Part shown: piece after piece, positions 1-11,569 of the stretch
Layout of the letters: each line of letters starts with the position of its first letter
Numbering within the stretch: position 1 is the first letter of the stretch
Source of the DNA: Meghimatium bilineatum
Taxonomy: Eukaryota; Mollusca; Gastropoda; Stylommatophora; Philomycidae
Length of the DNA: 64,000 nucleotides
Assembly: GCA_034231615.1 (NCBI GenBank)
Contig: CM067314.1
Location: forward strand, 5,830,501-5,894,500
Direction of reading: 5' to 3'
The notes under the pieces: model-generated
Told to the model about the DNA's origin: nothing
Databases searched by the model: none
The model's input: the letters and a program-made list of their open reading frames with translations, nothing else
Made by a program: the position numbers and the translations under genes

Positions 1-61
1 TTATCTGTTTAATTTATTATGTTCCATTTATTATCTGATTGCAGCGGGGAAAAAAATCAGC

Positions 62-514
<453 letters not shown>

Positions 515-950
515 CTTACAAACTCTCTCCTTCATCAATATGCTCTTGTATATATCAAGGTTTGCTTAAAATCTCTCTTCTCCATCAATTTGTTCTTGTA
601 TAAACCCAAGTTTGCTTACAATCTCTCTTCTCCATCAATTTGTTCTTGTATAAACCCAAGTTTGCTTACAATCTCTCTTCTCCATCAATTTGTTCTTGTA
701 TAAACCCAAGTTTGCTTACAATCTCTCTTCTCCATCAATTTGTTCTTGTATAAACCCAAGTTTGCTTACAATCTCTCTTCTCCGTCAATTTGTTTTTGTA
801 TCAAACCCACGTTTCCGCCCAATGTCTCTTCTCCATCAATTTGTTCTTGTATCAAACCAAGTTTCCGCCCAATGTCTCTTCTCCATCAATTTGTTCTTGT
901 ATAAAACCAAATTTTCAAGCTCTCTCTTCTACATCAATGTATCCCATTTC
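515..950. repeat. 50-bp minisatellite, about 8 units
   Basis: The unit contains ctcttctccatcaatttgtt followed by cttgtataaacccaagtttg. The central copies are almost identical. The distal copies change to tttccgcccaatgtctcttc, so the array has two variant blocks. Confidence 0.95.
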
Positions 951-1383
951 TCCTCACAGAAAATACCCCCTGGTAAAACACCCAGATATGTTTTTCTGTC
1001 AGATAGTTTATACATTTATAATGACACTTCCAGAAATCTGCAGACTTGTTCTAAATATACATATTGCAGCTTCGATGATTCAGCAATCATACATAAGTGT
1101 TCCCTGTTTCCTGTTTACTTTATTTTCTTTGCTATGTACATTTAATTGACAATATTCTTCTCATATCTAACAAAAAAATGGTTTTATCTGCTCTCTGTCC
1201 ACAGATAATAAACATAGAGTTATTTGTTCCAGTTATTACATCAAATGTATGGCATATTCAAATGCTATTAGAAAATCTTGAATGGCAACACTTTCCTCCC
1301 TATCACGTGGGGTTACACTTGTTTTTTTTCCTCCCCTCTAACAACCATTCTAATGAACCATTTGGAAAAAAAAACAGCTTTAT
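951..1383. other. Unassigned sequence
   Basis: Low-complexity T-rich DNA between a minisatellite and a SINE-like repeat. Short open frames here have no recognisable domain. Confidence 0.4.
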
Positions 1384-1492
1384 GAGGATGTGGTTGGTCA
1401 AGTACGGAAAACCTGTTTACTTGTGTTACAAAGCGATTCGGTGCCGCTAGAACAGACCTGGTTCAATTCCCGTCAGTTGTAAGAATTATTAT
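1384..1492 (+). repeat. tRNA-like SINE/foldback repeat copy
   Basis: Starts gaggatgtggttggtcaag and carries a B-box-like ggttcaattcccg near its end, with an A-box-like ttggtcaagtacgg upstream. The same sequence occurs twice, inverted, at 15647-16075, and a related piece is at 24094-24155. The pol III-type boxes suggest a tRNA-derived short element, but no cloverleaf is evident, so it is not called a tRNA. Confidence 0.6.
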
Positions 1493-1589
1493 CAAATGAA
1501 CCACACTTGTTCTCTCCACTTTACTATTTAGCTGGACCACACTTTCTAAGCGTGCTCATTGTTTTAACATTTTAACGTAGCCTCTGCAG

Positions 1590-2850
1590 GATCCTTCGAC
1601 TGGACCACACTTGTTCCTAGCTCTCCACTGTATTCTTCACCTGAACCACACTTGTTCATATCTCTCTATTGTATCCATCACCTGGACCACACTTATTCCT
1701 ATCTCTCCACTATATCCTTCACCTGGACCACACTTATTCCTAGCTCTCCACTGTATCCATCACCTGGACCACACTTATTCCTATCTCTCCACTATATCCT
1801 TCACCTGGACCACACTTATTCCTATCTCTCCACTATATCCTTCACCTGGACCACACTTATTCCTATCTCTCCACTATATCCATCACCTGGACCACACTTA
1901 TTCCTAGCTCTCCACTGTATCCATCACCTGGACCACACTTATTCCTAGCTCTACACTGTATTCATCACCTGGACCACACTTGTTCATATCTCTCTAATGT
2001 ATCCTTCACCTGGACCACACTTGTTCCTAGCTCTCCACTGTATTCTTCACCTGGACCACACTTATTCATATCTCTCTAATGTATCCATCACCTGGACCAC
2101 ACTTGTTTATATCTCTAATGTATCCATCACCTGGACCACACTTGTTCATATCTCTCTAATGTATCCATCACCTGGACCACACTTTTTCATATCTCTCTAA
2201 TGTATCATTCACCTGGACCACACTTGTTCCTAGCTCTCCACTGTATCCTTCACCTGGACCACACTTGTTCATATCTATCTAATGTATCCATCACCTGGAC
2301 CACATTTGTTCATATCTCTCTAATGTATCTTCACCTGGACCACACTTGTTCATATCTCTCGAATGTATCCTTCACCTAGACCACACTTGTTCCTAGCTCT
2401 CCACTGTATTCTTCACCTGGACAACACTTGTTTGTATTCATATCTATCTAATGTATCCGTCACCTGGACCACTCTTGTTCATATCTCTCGAATGTATCCT
2501 TCACCTGGACCACACTTGTTCCTAGCTCTCCACTGTATTCTTCACCTGGACCACACTTGTTTGTATCTCTATAATGTATCCTTCACCTGGACCACTCTTG
2601 TTCATATCTCTCTAATGTATCCATCACCTGGACCACACTTGTTCCTAGCTCTCCACTGTATTCACATGCACCAAACTTTTCTTAACTCTCCACTATATCC
2701 TGCACTTGGAGACCACACTCGTTTCTAATTCCCCACTGCATTCTTCATCTGGACCACTCTTGTTCATATCGCTCTATTCTATTAGAACCTTCACCTGTAC
2801 CACACTTGTTCAGATCGTTCTACTGGATCCTTCGTTTGGACCACACATTT
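1590..2850. repeat. 41-bp minisatellite, about 29 units
   Basis: The unit is built on tcacctggaccacacttgtt and ctagctctccactgtatcc. Variants alternate ctagctctccactgta with catatctctctaatgta. Several spans show these in alternation, hinting at higher-order duplication. Open frames through it are artefacts. Confidence 0.96.
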
Positions 2851-2852
2851 TC

Positions 2853-3440
2853 TTTTGGAAACGAGAAAGCAGATTGTCTAGCTAAGAACGATGCTGCTAT
2901 TGACCAACCAGATGTTCCAATAATATACCATCAAAAGAAGCAGATGATCATAGAAATGATAAATTCAACTCCAACACAGGATGACTATCAGATTCATACA
3001 AAATTATAAATTCAACTCCAACACAGAATGACTATCAGATTCATACAAAATTATAAATTCAACTCCAACACAGGATGACTACCAGATTCATACAAAATTA
3101 TAAATTCAACTCCAACACAGGATGACTACCAGATTCATACAAAATTATAAACAGACCATATCAAATTATTATTCTGCACCTCAGAACATGTCACAACAGA
3201 CTCCGCGTTAACCAACATGTATGCACAAATCAATATTGGCAGAACAGCAATTTGGACAGGCACATCAGGCAGCAGAGAATATCCTTCAATAATGCCAGGA
3301 GTATGAAAGTCTGAGACAAATACAATGTCCCAGAAAAACAACAGTGGAGGAAAAACTCTACGGATCTTTGTACAAATTACAAAACACAGTCGTTGATAGA
3401 AGAAACAAAACGTCAGATATAAACATGTTCTAGGAAAACA
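2853..3440 (+). pseudogene. I/Jockey-like LINE, 3' end of ORF2 (RNase H tail)
   Basis: The frame opens with GNEKADCLAK, matching the final catalytic Asp block of LINE RNase H domains (family pattern GNExAD). Beyond a 47-bp tandem repeat the conserved LRTGHNRL-type block is still visible near 3175 as LRTCHNRLRV. A C-terminal stretch with KTTVEEKLYGSLYKLQNTV follows near 3330-3400. Several frameshifts and stops break it. The (TGA)n-tailed RTE element at 3454-4208 sits immediately downstream and seems to have inserted at its end. Related copies are at 26100-26838, 48950-49110 and 57345-57665. This is a dead retrotransposon fragment and no host function is proposed. Confidence 0.75.
2961..3148. 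repeat. 47-bp tandem repeat, 4 units, inside LINE coding DNA
   Basis: Four copies start at 2961, 3008, 3055 and 3102. The unit begins aaattcaactccaacacagg. The period is not a multiple of three, so it shifts the LINE reading frame. Confidence 0.93.
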
Positions 3441-3453
3441 TACGAAAAAGAAT
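3441..3453. repeat. Left target-site duplication of the 3454-4208 LINE
   Basis: tacgaaaaagaat is repeated exactly at 4209-4221, on either side of the LINE. Confidence 0.85.
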
Positions 3454-4208
3454 CATCATCATCATCAGGTGCCATGCCGGGTGGCGTAGGCGGTCATGGC
3501 TCTCCACAGCTCTCTGTCCACAGTATTATGTATCAAAGTCGTTGTTGTTTCTTTGCCGTGCCAGGTTGTCAAACTGTCTAATATTTTCTCACGTCGTCGC
3601 CCTCTGTCTCTGGTGCCTTCAATCTTGCCTGTTGTGATTATGTTCTCTAAACCTGCCTGTCTCATGAAGTGGCCAAAAAAAGAAGATTGCCTTTTTCTTA
3701 TATTGTTGATTAAGGTCCGTTTCGCATTTAACTCTTTTAACACCTCTACATTAGTTTTTCTGGCAGTCCATGGTATTCTCAGCATTCTTCTGTAGAACCA
3801 CATCTCCGTTGCCTCCAATCTCCCACTTTCCAGTTTGTTTATTGTCCAAGACTCGCACCCATATGTTAGTATAGGGGTTATATAGCACTGCAGAACTCTC
3901 TATCTCACCTCTAATGACAAGGTCATATTACACAGTATATTTTTCATTTTTCTGAATGTTGTTTTTGCCTGTCCTATTCTGCATCTTATTTCTGTTGAAC
4001 TTCTTCCATCTGCTGTTATAATTGTACCTAGATATTTGAATTGGTGGACCTGTTTTAATGCTATATCATTCACTATGATCTTGCAAGGTGTGTTATTTTC
4101 TTTCTTTGAAATAACCATTACTTCTGTTTTCTTGATATTTAGGAAGAGGCCTTTCTCTTTGCTTTCTGTGACTACTACTTTAATTAATTTTTGAAGGTCT
4201 TCCTCACT
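3454..4208 (-). pseudogene. RTE-like LINE, 5'-truncated, (TGA)n tail
   Basis: Read on the minus strand, this encodes the C-terminal third of an endonuclease/reverse transcriptase. A first segment (about 4256-3900) has the KTEVMVIS and FKYLGTIIT blocks that follow the RT active site. A second segment (3818-3465) has MWFYRRMLRIPW, then a GTRDRGRRREK basic block, then DRELWRAMTAYATRHGT just before the stop. The 3' end is a TGATGATGATGA tail at 3454-3470. A single frame change lies between the two segments. The RT active site is missing. The 13-bp flanking direct repeat shows a clean target-primed insertion. Relatives are at 14205-15120, 22030-22335, 24355-24555 and 36515-37420. Confidence 0.85.
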
Positions 4209-4221
4209 TACGAAAAAGAAT
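4209..4221. repeat. Right target-site duplication
   Basis: Exact copy of 3441-3453. Confidence 0.85.
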
Positions 4222-4769
4222 AGTAAGCTCATAAAATTGCATTTGACATCACGCATGTCATTTCTCTATAATACATAATTTAAAATAAAATCACAATAAA
4301 CATTACATTTTTGCTTTTGAATAATTATCTCTACAACAAAAATTTTAAAAAGTATTCCGGTTTAAGAGAATGGTTTGTTTGAAAAAAGCATAAATTATAA
4401 AATCTTAATGTGATTGAGAAATACAAGATCGCATGCAAAAACCCATTATGATACTCGTAAGGCTTCTAGAGATACCGGATGATATATTTTTAGTCGTGCA
4501 TTTTTAAACGCCCAATAATATCAATGACACGAATATTATTTTTTTTAGAAAATTGTAAATGCGTGTCAGTTTGACTTTGAAGAAAGATGTAACCCAATTC
4601 TTAAACATAAAGAGATACTTGGAAATTGTAAAAGAAAACTTTCATTGAGATTAATTCAGAACTAATTATGATGTGCGGTGTTATTGAACAAATGACACTT
4701 GGAATTAACTCAAATAGTAATGTTTGTAGCTGTGTGTACACACTTAAAGTGCATCACGGTATCAAAGAC
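4222..4769. other. Unassigned AT-rich sequence
   Basis: No domain or repeat recognised. Confidence 0.45.
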
Positions 4770-5000
4770 ATAAAAAGTGTATTAATATATCAGTGCACAC
4801 GAAAAGTGTATTAATATATCAGTGCACACGAAAAATGTATCAATATGCGAGTACACACGAAAAGTGTATCAATATTTATGTATATAGGGTGCACAAGAAA
4901 AGGGTATCAATATATGAGTGTACACGAAAAGTGTATCATTATTTATGAATATATGGGTGCACAAGAAAAGTGTATCAATAAATGAGTGCACACGAAAAGT
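4770..5000. repeat. About 29-bp tandem repeat, 8 degenerate units
   Basis: Built on cacgaaaagtgtatcaatat with gagtgcaca. Some units carry an insertion (tttatgtatatagggtgca). Confidence 0.9.
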
Positions 5001-5154
5001 GCATCAAGGGCGACGTATTAACGATAGTCACAGATTCATCTAATATGGACAGGTAGTGCAATAAGCGGATTAAAACAACATAATACATCGAAAATATACA
5101 TTCGATATAACAGTTATATCATCATTGAAAAATATCATGTCCAACTACGTGTAT

Positions 5155-5535
5155 AGTTAGTTAGTCGTTGGATCATCGTCATTGCACTCCGGACAAGTCC
5201 ATAGGTGCTCAAATCTTTCCTTGAGTGTATCCGCCATTACACGTTGACGGACAGTACGTCGTTGATTGACCATCATTCTTTTTCGCTCACTAAACCGCTC
5301 CTTTCTAGCGACACCACATTTCAAACCAAGCTCCACTATTCTAGTCATGGAACAAAAGTCGCTGTCGCTTGTACAGTCATTTGTTCGGGGGTTTTCCCGT
5401 AAGGCATTCAAAATGTTTTGCCCTATCCATCGCTCCACCAACAGCCATAGTAGCAGCGTGGACGGCCAACCTATCTGCTCTCTCATTACCCCGGACTTCC
5501 GCATGTCCCGGCACAAAATACATAATGTGAGAATA
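5155..5535 (-). pseudogene. I/Jockey-like LINE RNase H and C-terminal region
   Basis: On the minus strand, from about 5520, the frame reads YFVPGHAEVRGNERADRLA, the end of a LINE RNase H domain (catalytic Asp in GNERAD). After a frameshift it continues ELGLKCGVARKERFSERKR, then RFEHLWTCPECNDDDP to the stop at 5157. That Cys-x2-Cys ending is typical of one mollusc-type LINE subfamily (recalled, not searched). It abuts the plus-strand RTE element at about 5540, so two retrotransposons meet head to head. Confidence 0.75.
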
Positions 5536-7060
5536 TAACACTTGAAGAGATTAAATCAACTATAAAAAATTTGAAAAACCATAAAGCCACTGGAGATGAC
5601 GATATTTCAGGAGAAATGTTAAAACCAGCTGACGACATTTCCCTAAATCATCTATTATATCTATTCAACCAAATATGGCAGAATGAATCACCACCACAAC
5701 AATGGAAAAATGGAATAATTGTTAAATTACCAAAGAAAGGAGATATGTCTGACTGCAACAATTGGCGAGGTATCCCACTACTATCCATCCCTGGTAAAGT
5801 CATTCTCAGAATATTACTACAAAGACTAAGACTCCATCGATGAGGCTCTCAGAGAAGAACAAGAGGGCTTCAGACCTAACAGCTCAACAATAGATCACAT
5901 CTACACTTTAAGAACAATAATATAAGAATCCACAGAAAGACAATCAAAACTCATGATCAGTTTTGTAGATTTCCAGAAGGCTTTCGATAGTCTTCACAGA
6001 CCATCGCTCTGGAAAATTCTTACGCTTTACGGCATCCCGACGAAATACATCAATATCATAAAAGCTATTTACTCCGATACGGCTTGTTATGTAAGAACAG
6101 AAAGTGGTTTTTCCAGCTGGTTCACAGTGAAAACAGGAGTAAAACAAGGATGTGTTTTGTCCCCAATACTATTTTGCATCGCGATTAACTGTGTGATGAA
6201 GAAATGCACAGCCCAAAAACAGCTAGGATTCAAATGGGTAAACAACAATACCCTGGAAGATCTAACTTTCGCAGATGATATTGCTCTGCTGAGTTCAAGA
6301 CACCAAGATGTCCAAGAAAAAACAGAGACTCAAATATTTTTGCACAACAGATAGGCCTTCAAATAAACACACATAAAACGAAAATCATGAACTTTACCGG
6401 CCTGACAGAATCAAATAAACTAGGTGATAATATACTAGACAACGTTTCAAATTTCGTATATTTGGGAAGCAAGATAACAGCAGACGGGGATACCAACTCA
6501 GAAATCAAGACTCGAATCGCTCTCGCCTCCAATGCCTTTAACAAACTCTCAAACATCTGGAGATAGAAGATCGCAAGTAAACACATCAAACTGCGACTTT
6601 TCAATGCAAGTGTGATTCCATCATTGACATATAGATGTGAAAGTTGGAAATCTACCGCAATAATGGATAAGAAGTTAGTTGCTTTCGAGAATAGATGTCT
6701 CAGAAAAATCACAGATGCTAATTGGAAAGACTTCAAATCAAACAACATACTAAGAGAGGAGACAACACAAGAATATGTGACGAACATCTTCAGAAAACGC
6801 CGTTGGACATACATCGGCCATATACTTAGAATGAAGGAATATAGAATTCCACGACAAGCCTTCATGTGGACACCAGACGGGAAAGAAAACAAGGAAGACC
6901 AAAAACAACGCTCAGAAGAACATTTATGAATGAATTTAAATCAACAGGCATAAATACACAAGACCTGTAATCCTTGGCAACTGATCGACAGGCATGGAGA
7001 ACTATGACATCCTTCCTATGTGCCAAACTTGGCAAAAGAGGATCTGATTGACGTGTAAGT
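5536..7060 (+). pseudogene. RTE-like LINE reverse transcriptase, copy A
   Basis: A long stretch of RT can be followed with few breaks. NHKATGDDDISGEML and LPKKGDMSDCNNWRG are RT blocks 1-2 (about 5575-5790). A frameshift follows near 5835, then EEQEGFRPNSS. Next come FVDFQKAFDSLHR (block A, about 5960), KQGCVLSPILF (block B, about 6145) and LTFADDIALL (block C, catalytic FADD, about 6260). A stop breaks the frame at 6352. It resumes with NFVYLGSKITADGD and, at 6612-6928, the C-terminal RKRRWTYIGHILRM block. The active-site Asp pair is intact, but at least two frame breaks kill the gene. The nearest relative is copy B at 7385-8325. Confidence 0.88.
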
Positions 7061-7384
7061 GACTGATAGTCTGTAAGTTATTTAACAATTATTCTTCCAG
7101 AATAATCCATTAAAAACACATTTCCAACAAGATACGCCGATCTACCAATCTAACCGCAATAGACATGAAGATGTCTCCACTGACAACATTGATACAGTGA
7201 TTCATCTATATAAACCTACCTATGTAAAATACTTACCAATATATCAACCAACCACTTTATGTTTCCATGTTTGTATATCTATTTACCTATGATTCTATTT
7301 TCCTATCTTTCTATCTAATTATCTATCGACCAATCTAACATCCAAAAAAAGAGGCAATTAAGAATGGTTCCCTGTGATTACTGG
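7061..7384. other. Unassigned spacer with degenerate CTAT-type repeats
   Basis: Between two LINE copies. Part of it (about 7265-7335) is a degenerate tetranucleotide-like tract. No gene is seen. Confidence 0.45.
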
Positions 7385-8325
7385 TGTTAAATAAGGCTGC
7401 CCTATGTCACCATTACTATTCAATATCGCAATTGACTGGGCTATGAGAAAAAGCACATCCAACACAAATTTAGGAATCAAATGGATAAATAAAACAACAT
7501 TAGAAGACCTAGATTTTGCCGATGTTCTAGCACTATTGAGTGAAAACCATCAAGATGCACAAACAAAAACTGATCGATTAAAACTAATTTCAGGTATCCA
7601 AATCAATTCATAAAAAACTCAATAGGTCTCCAAATCAATTCATCAAAAACGAAAATTATGGACTTTACCAATTCACCTAACGGAATTACTTCAAATGGAC
7701 AACAACTTGAAAAAGTACACAAATTGTCTTATCTAGGAAGCAAATTAACACTCAATGGTGATGTCATGACAGAAATTACAACTCGCATTGCCCTAGCATC
7801 AAGTGCAATTAACAGACTGTCTAATATCTGGAAGGCAAAATCAATCAGCACACGCACGAAAATGCGCTTATTTAATTCCTGCGTTATTCCGGTGCTATCA
7901 TATGGATGTGAGAGCTGGAAAAGCTCTTTATCTTCAGAAAATAAATTACTGAGTTTCAAGAACAAATGTCTTCGTAGGATAACTAACACCCATTGGAGTG
8001 AATTCAAATCGAATGATAAAATCAGAGAAGAGACACATGAAAATTTCATCACAGATGTTATCAGAAAACGTCGTTGGTCCTACACCGGGCATGTTCTACG
8101 CGCAGACACCAACAGAATACACCACCAATCTCTTGAATGGGTACCTACAGGCAAAAGAGCAAGAGGTAGACCAAAAGAAACACTCAGAAGAACAATACTT
8201 AGAGAAAGTAAAACACCAATATTCATACTATTCAAAACTGCACAGAATAGCTCTGAACAGACCGAATTGGAGAGATATTACCTCTTCCCTATGCGCTAAC
8301 TTCAGCGCAAAAGGAAAATGAATTA
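7385..8325 (+). pseudogene. RTE-like LINE reverse transcriptase, copy B
   Basis: Starts in RT block B (GCPMSPLLFNIAIDWAM, about 7398) and runs through block C, where the active site reads LDFADVLALL. The second catalytic Asp of FADD is Val, so the copy could not polymerise even if expressed. A short direct duplication (about 7590-7645, caaatcaattcat) breaks the frame. A clean 213-codon frame then covers the thumb and C-terminus (LSYLGSKLTLNGD, FNSCVIPVLSYGCESW, RKRRWSYTGHVLR, GRPKETLRRT). The 3' end has the AATG-type tail near 8315-8330. The same 3' end occurs inverted at 33115-33405 and 62055-62345. Confidence 0.87.
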
Positions 8326-8740
8326 ATGAATCTATCATCTTGTATATATGCAATTTTCTTTCTCAGGCAGATGGTGGAGATAAACAGTGATTACTACAGG
8401 AACCTTTTTGTAACATTTGTAGATCAGGAGAAAGCCTTCGATAGAGTAGATAGAAACGTTCTATTGAACACACAAGCTATCTGTGGAGTCAACAATCACC
8501 TTATTAAAGTATTTCAAAGCTTATATGAGAACTGTGAGATTGTAATGTGTACGAATACAGGAACATCAAAGTCATTTAAAGTCACATATGGAGTTAGGCA
8601 AGGATGCGTTTTATCACCACTTCTGTTCATCACATATATCGATAGCATTACGAAAAAACGTCAAGCTACAAAATGAAAATATAAATGAGTCACTCTTTGC
8701 CGACGATCATGCAATAATAGCAAATGAAGAAACTGAACTA

Positions 8741-9163
8741 CAACGTCATCTAACATCCATGGACATCGAGGGCAAGAACAACAACGTCATCTAACATCCA
8801 TGGACATCGAGGGCAAGAACAACAACGTCATCTAACATCCATGGACATCGAGGGCAAGAACAACAACGTCATCTAACATCCATGGACATCGAGGGCAAGA
8901 ACAACAACGTCATCTAACATCCATGGACATCGAGGGCAAGAACAACAACGTCATCTAACATCCATGGACATCGAGGGCAAGAACAACAACGTCATCTAAC
9001 ATCCATGGACATCGAGGGCAAGAACAACAACGTCATCTAACATCCATGGACATCGAGGGCAAGAACAACAACGTCATCTAACATCCATGGACATCGAGGG
9101 CAAGAACAACAACGTCATCTAACATCCATGGACATCGAGGGCAAGAACAACAACATGATGATG
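8741..9163. repeat. 41-bp minisatellite expanded from LINE coding sequence
   Basis: Ten units start every 41 bp from 8754 to 9123, each containing catccatggacatcgagggc. They are almost identical. The flanking DNA is reverse-transcriptase coding sequence just after the FADD block. Confidence 0.97.
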
Positions 9164-9448
9164 TGCATCGACAAAATAGAAAAAATGGCAGGAGATACAC
9201 ACAATTTAAATATAACAGTAGAAAATCAAGTCATAAAACAAATACCTTCAAATACTTAGGCGCAATATTCTCTTCAGAAGGCAAGACCGGTACCGAATAG
9301 ACATTCGTTGTAGCAAAGCGAATCAAATACTGGGTCAATTATCCCCTTTATTGCAACACAAAATGCTACCAATGTCAACAAAAAAATATCTTATCCAAAG
9401 TATCTTCATTCCAACCCTGTGCTACCGATGTCAAACATGGTGTTTAAC

Positions 9449-9633
9449 TAGCGCCGGATTTAAACTTGATAGGGCCCTAAGTTATTTGAGATATTGGGCC
9501 CTAAGCTATTTGAGATATGGGGCCCTTTAACGATTAAGAATATATAGATAGTGCAATAAAAATATGTTGGGGCCCCATAAAAGTGGGGGCTCTAAGGTAT
9601 ATCTTGTTTAGCTTATAGGTAAATCCGGCACTG
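9449..9633. mobile_element. Short non-autonomous hAT-type element
   Basis: The 185-bp element begins tagcgccggattta and ends taaatccggcactg, which are imperfect inverted termini. Its flanks tgtttaac (9441-9448) and tccttaac (9634-9641) match at 6 of 8 positions, as expected of an aged 8-bp hAT target duplication. Removing it restores the LINE frame W-C-L-T-T-K-H-K. It contains GGGCCCTAAG repeats and no transposase. A second member is at 51144-51305. Confidence 0.8.
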
Positions 9634-10012
9634 TCCTTAACAACAAAACATAAAAGACAGCTGGTTACAACAGAGATGAGATGTCTGAGAAAAGCTACTA
9701 GAGTGACCAGAAGACACAGAATTAGAAACGAGGCCATAAAAGAAAGAGTGCGGGTCATATAAATTCTAAAATATATACAAAATCAACAAATGTAATGGTT
9801 TGGTTATTTGGAAAGAATTCCGTATGATTCATTAGTTTATAAAGTATACATGAAGAGAGGAACAGAAAGAAGAGCCAGGGGTAGACCTAGAGTACGCTGG
9901 ATCGACAACATCAAAGAGACATTACACAAACACTAAATAATATTATCTGATGCTGTCATAAAAGCGAGAACAAGAACATTGTATCTCCCTCGACACCAGT
10001 AAAGGGTAAAAG

Positions 10013-10720
10013 AGGAAGGAAAGATAGAATAAATGGATAAATAAATCCATAACTCCATGATTATGTCAAACGGTATACAAATCTCAGCTTAACCGAATCC
10101 AATATAGTTGGGCACGTTGACACATTGGGTCATAATCTCATTCGTACTTGGTATGAGAAATCTTCAAAGTTGATAGTTACCGTCCAAAATACATATCGAT
10201 CGAGTATTGATGCAAATATCTCCCAGTGACTGCATACTCTATTGACCTTAACCTCTATAAGTTACTTCACTGACCGTGAAATTCCTTGCTACATTACAAG
10301 ATTTTTATATAAATACAATTTTACGCGTTTGATCCCAGAGACAGTGGTTTGTTTTTGTTGCCAACATTTAAAAAATAAACACCAGTCATCGCTATATTTT
10401 AAGTTTAAATATTCGAGTCTGTTGGTTTATTTTTTTTTAATTAAGCGTATACATTAAATCATACAGGTCTACATATTTTGCTCTGTGGGTAGGCCACCAC
10501 AGATTTTTGGGGGGTTAGACCTAGGCCACTTCTAAAAGATCGGAATACCGAATTATTAACAAATGAAATTTTACACAGGTTAAATCTTGGAGCTCTTCAG
10601 GAAAGGGATATATGACTTTATTGGTTCTAATAATTATGAAGTCTGCAGGATTTTGGGGAAAAGTCAGTTATAGTACTCTTTTAAAAAAATCTCACTCGGG
10701 CAACGTCGAGAACTGTTTAA
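10013..10720. other. Unassigned sequence
   Basis: No coding domain or repeat recognised. A 71-codon open frame near 10242 has no recognisable features. Confidence 0.45.
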
Positions 10721-10744
10721 TATATATATATATATATATATATA
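10721..10744. repeat. (TA)n short microsatellite
   Basis: Twelve or so TA units. Confidence 0.9.
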
Positions 10745-10749
10745 CATAG

Positions 10750-11018
10750 GCAAGCAGCGTCACAATCTCAGAACATGCAACACAAACTTAATCTCAACAA
10801 CTGTGTACACAACGTGTCAATCTAAGAATATGCAACACAAACTTAATCTCAACAACTGTGTACAAAGTGTGTCAATCTAAGAACATGCAACACAATTTAC
10901 GCTCAACATCTGTGTACAAAGTGTGTCAATCTAAGAACATGCAACACAAACTTACGCTCAACAACTGTGTACAAAGTGTGTCAATCTAAGAACATGCAAC
11001 ACAAACTTACGCTCAAAT
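10750..11018. repeat. 55-bp minisatellite, about 5 units
   Basis: The unit contains caatctaagaacatgcaaca and tcaacaactgtgtacaaagt. Confidence 0.95.
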
Positions 11019-11214
11019 GTGAATGATCCGCGATCATCAAGTTTAAGGCCAGCAAAATATTTGGGTCTCGGCACCTGAACACTTGCTGTACGTACTGGAG
11101 AGTTGAGTGCCTCAGCGACAGACATGCTAATTTTTCTCCACTCAAAAATCTTTAAGTTACAAGCTTTTGTCTACACTTGGACCTGATGGATAATTGAATT
11201 AAAACAACCACATA

Positions 11215-11395
11215 TCTCTGCGTATTATGTTTCAATACAACACAGACAATACATTTCAGCACATTGTGTTCCACTCAACACAGACAATACGCTGTATGTC
11301 AATGTAAGCTACAATACCACACAGACAATACGCTAACATATGTCTATGTAAGTTACAACACCACACAGACAATACACCTAAACATTTCAACGTGA
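11215..11395. repeat. Degenerate tandem repeat, about 4 units
   Basis: Repeats of cacagacaatac with variable spacers of 40-60 bp. Confidence 0.65.
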
Positions 11396-11569
11396 TAATT
11401 CTGCAGATAGAAAACACACACACCTACACATAGCACTTCTAACAAAACAACACACACACATCAAACTACACACCATTCCAAAGAGATACACATCCAAATA
11501 CCTATTCTTCCGAAATAGAATACACATCTCTACACAATATTTATACAGAGATAGAACACACATCTATAA

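Larger units (their letters stand above)
8330..10012 (+). pseudogene. RTE-like LINE reverse transcriptase, copy C, doubly interrupted
   Basis: RT block A is FVDQEKAFDRVDR (about 8415), block B is RQGCVLSPLLF (about 8600) and block C is SLFADDHAIIANEE (about 8690). Block C is immediately followed by a 41-bp minisatellite (8741-9163). The thumb continues with FKYLGAIFSSEGK (about 9250) and IPTLCYRCQTWCLT (about 9410), then is cut by a hAT-type element at 9449-9633. It resumes exactly with TKHKRQLVTTEMRCLRKA. The C-terminus has the GTERRARGRPRVRWIDNIK block (about 9860-9910). It belongs to a different RTE group from copies A and B. A relative is at 27620-28060. Confidence 0.87.

Noticed and set aside
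1384-1492. True tRNA gene
   Set aside because: Pol III-like boxes are present but no cloverleaf can be drawn, and the sequence recurs as a repeat.
5205-5538. Plus-strand frames here
   Set aside because: Antisense to the RNase H-type LINE end on the minus strand.
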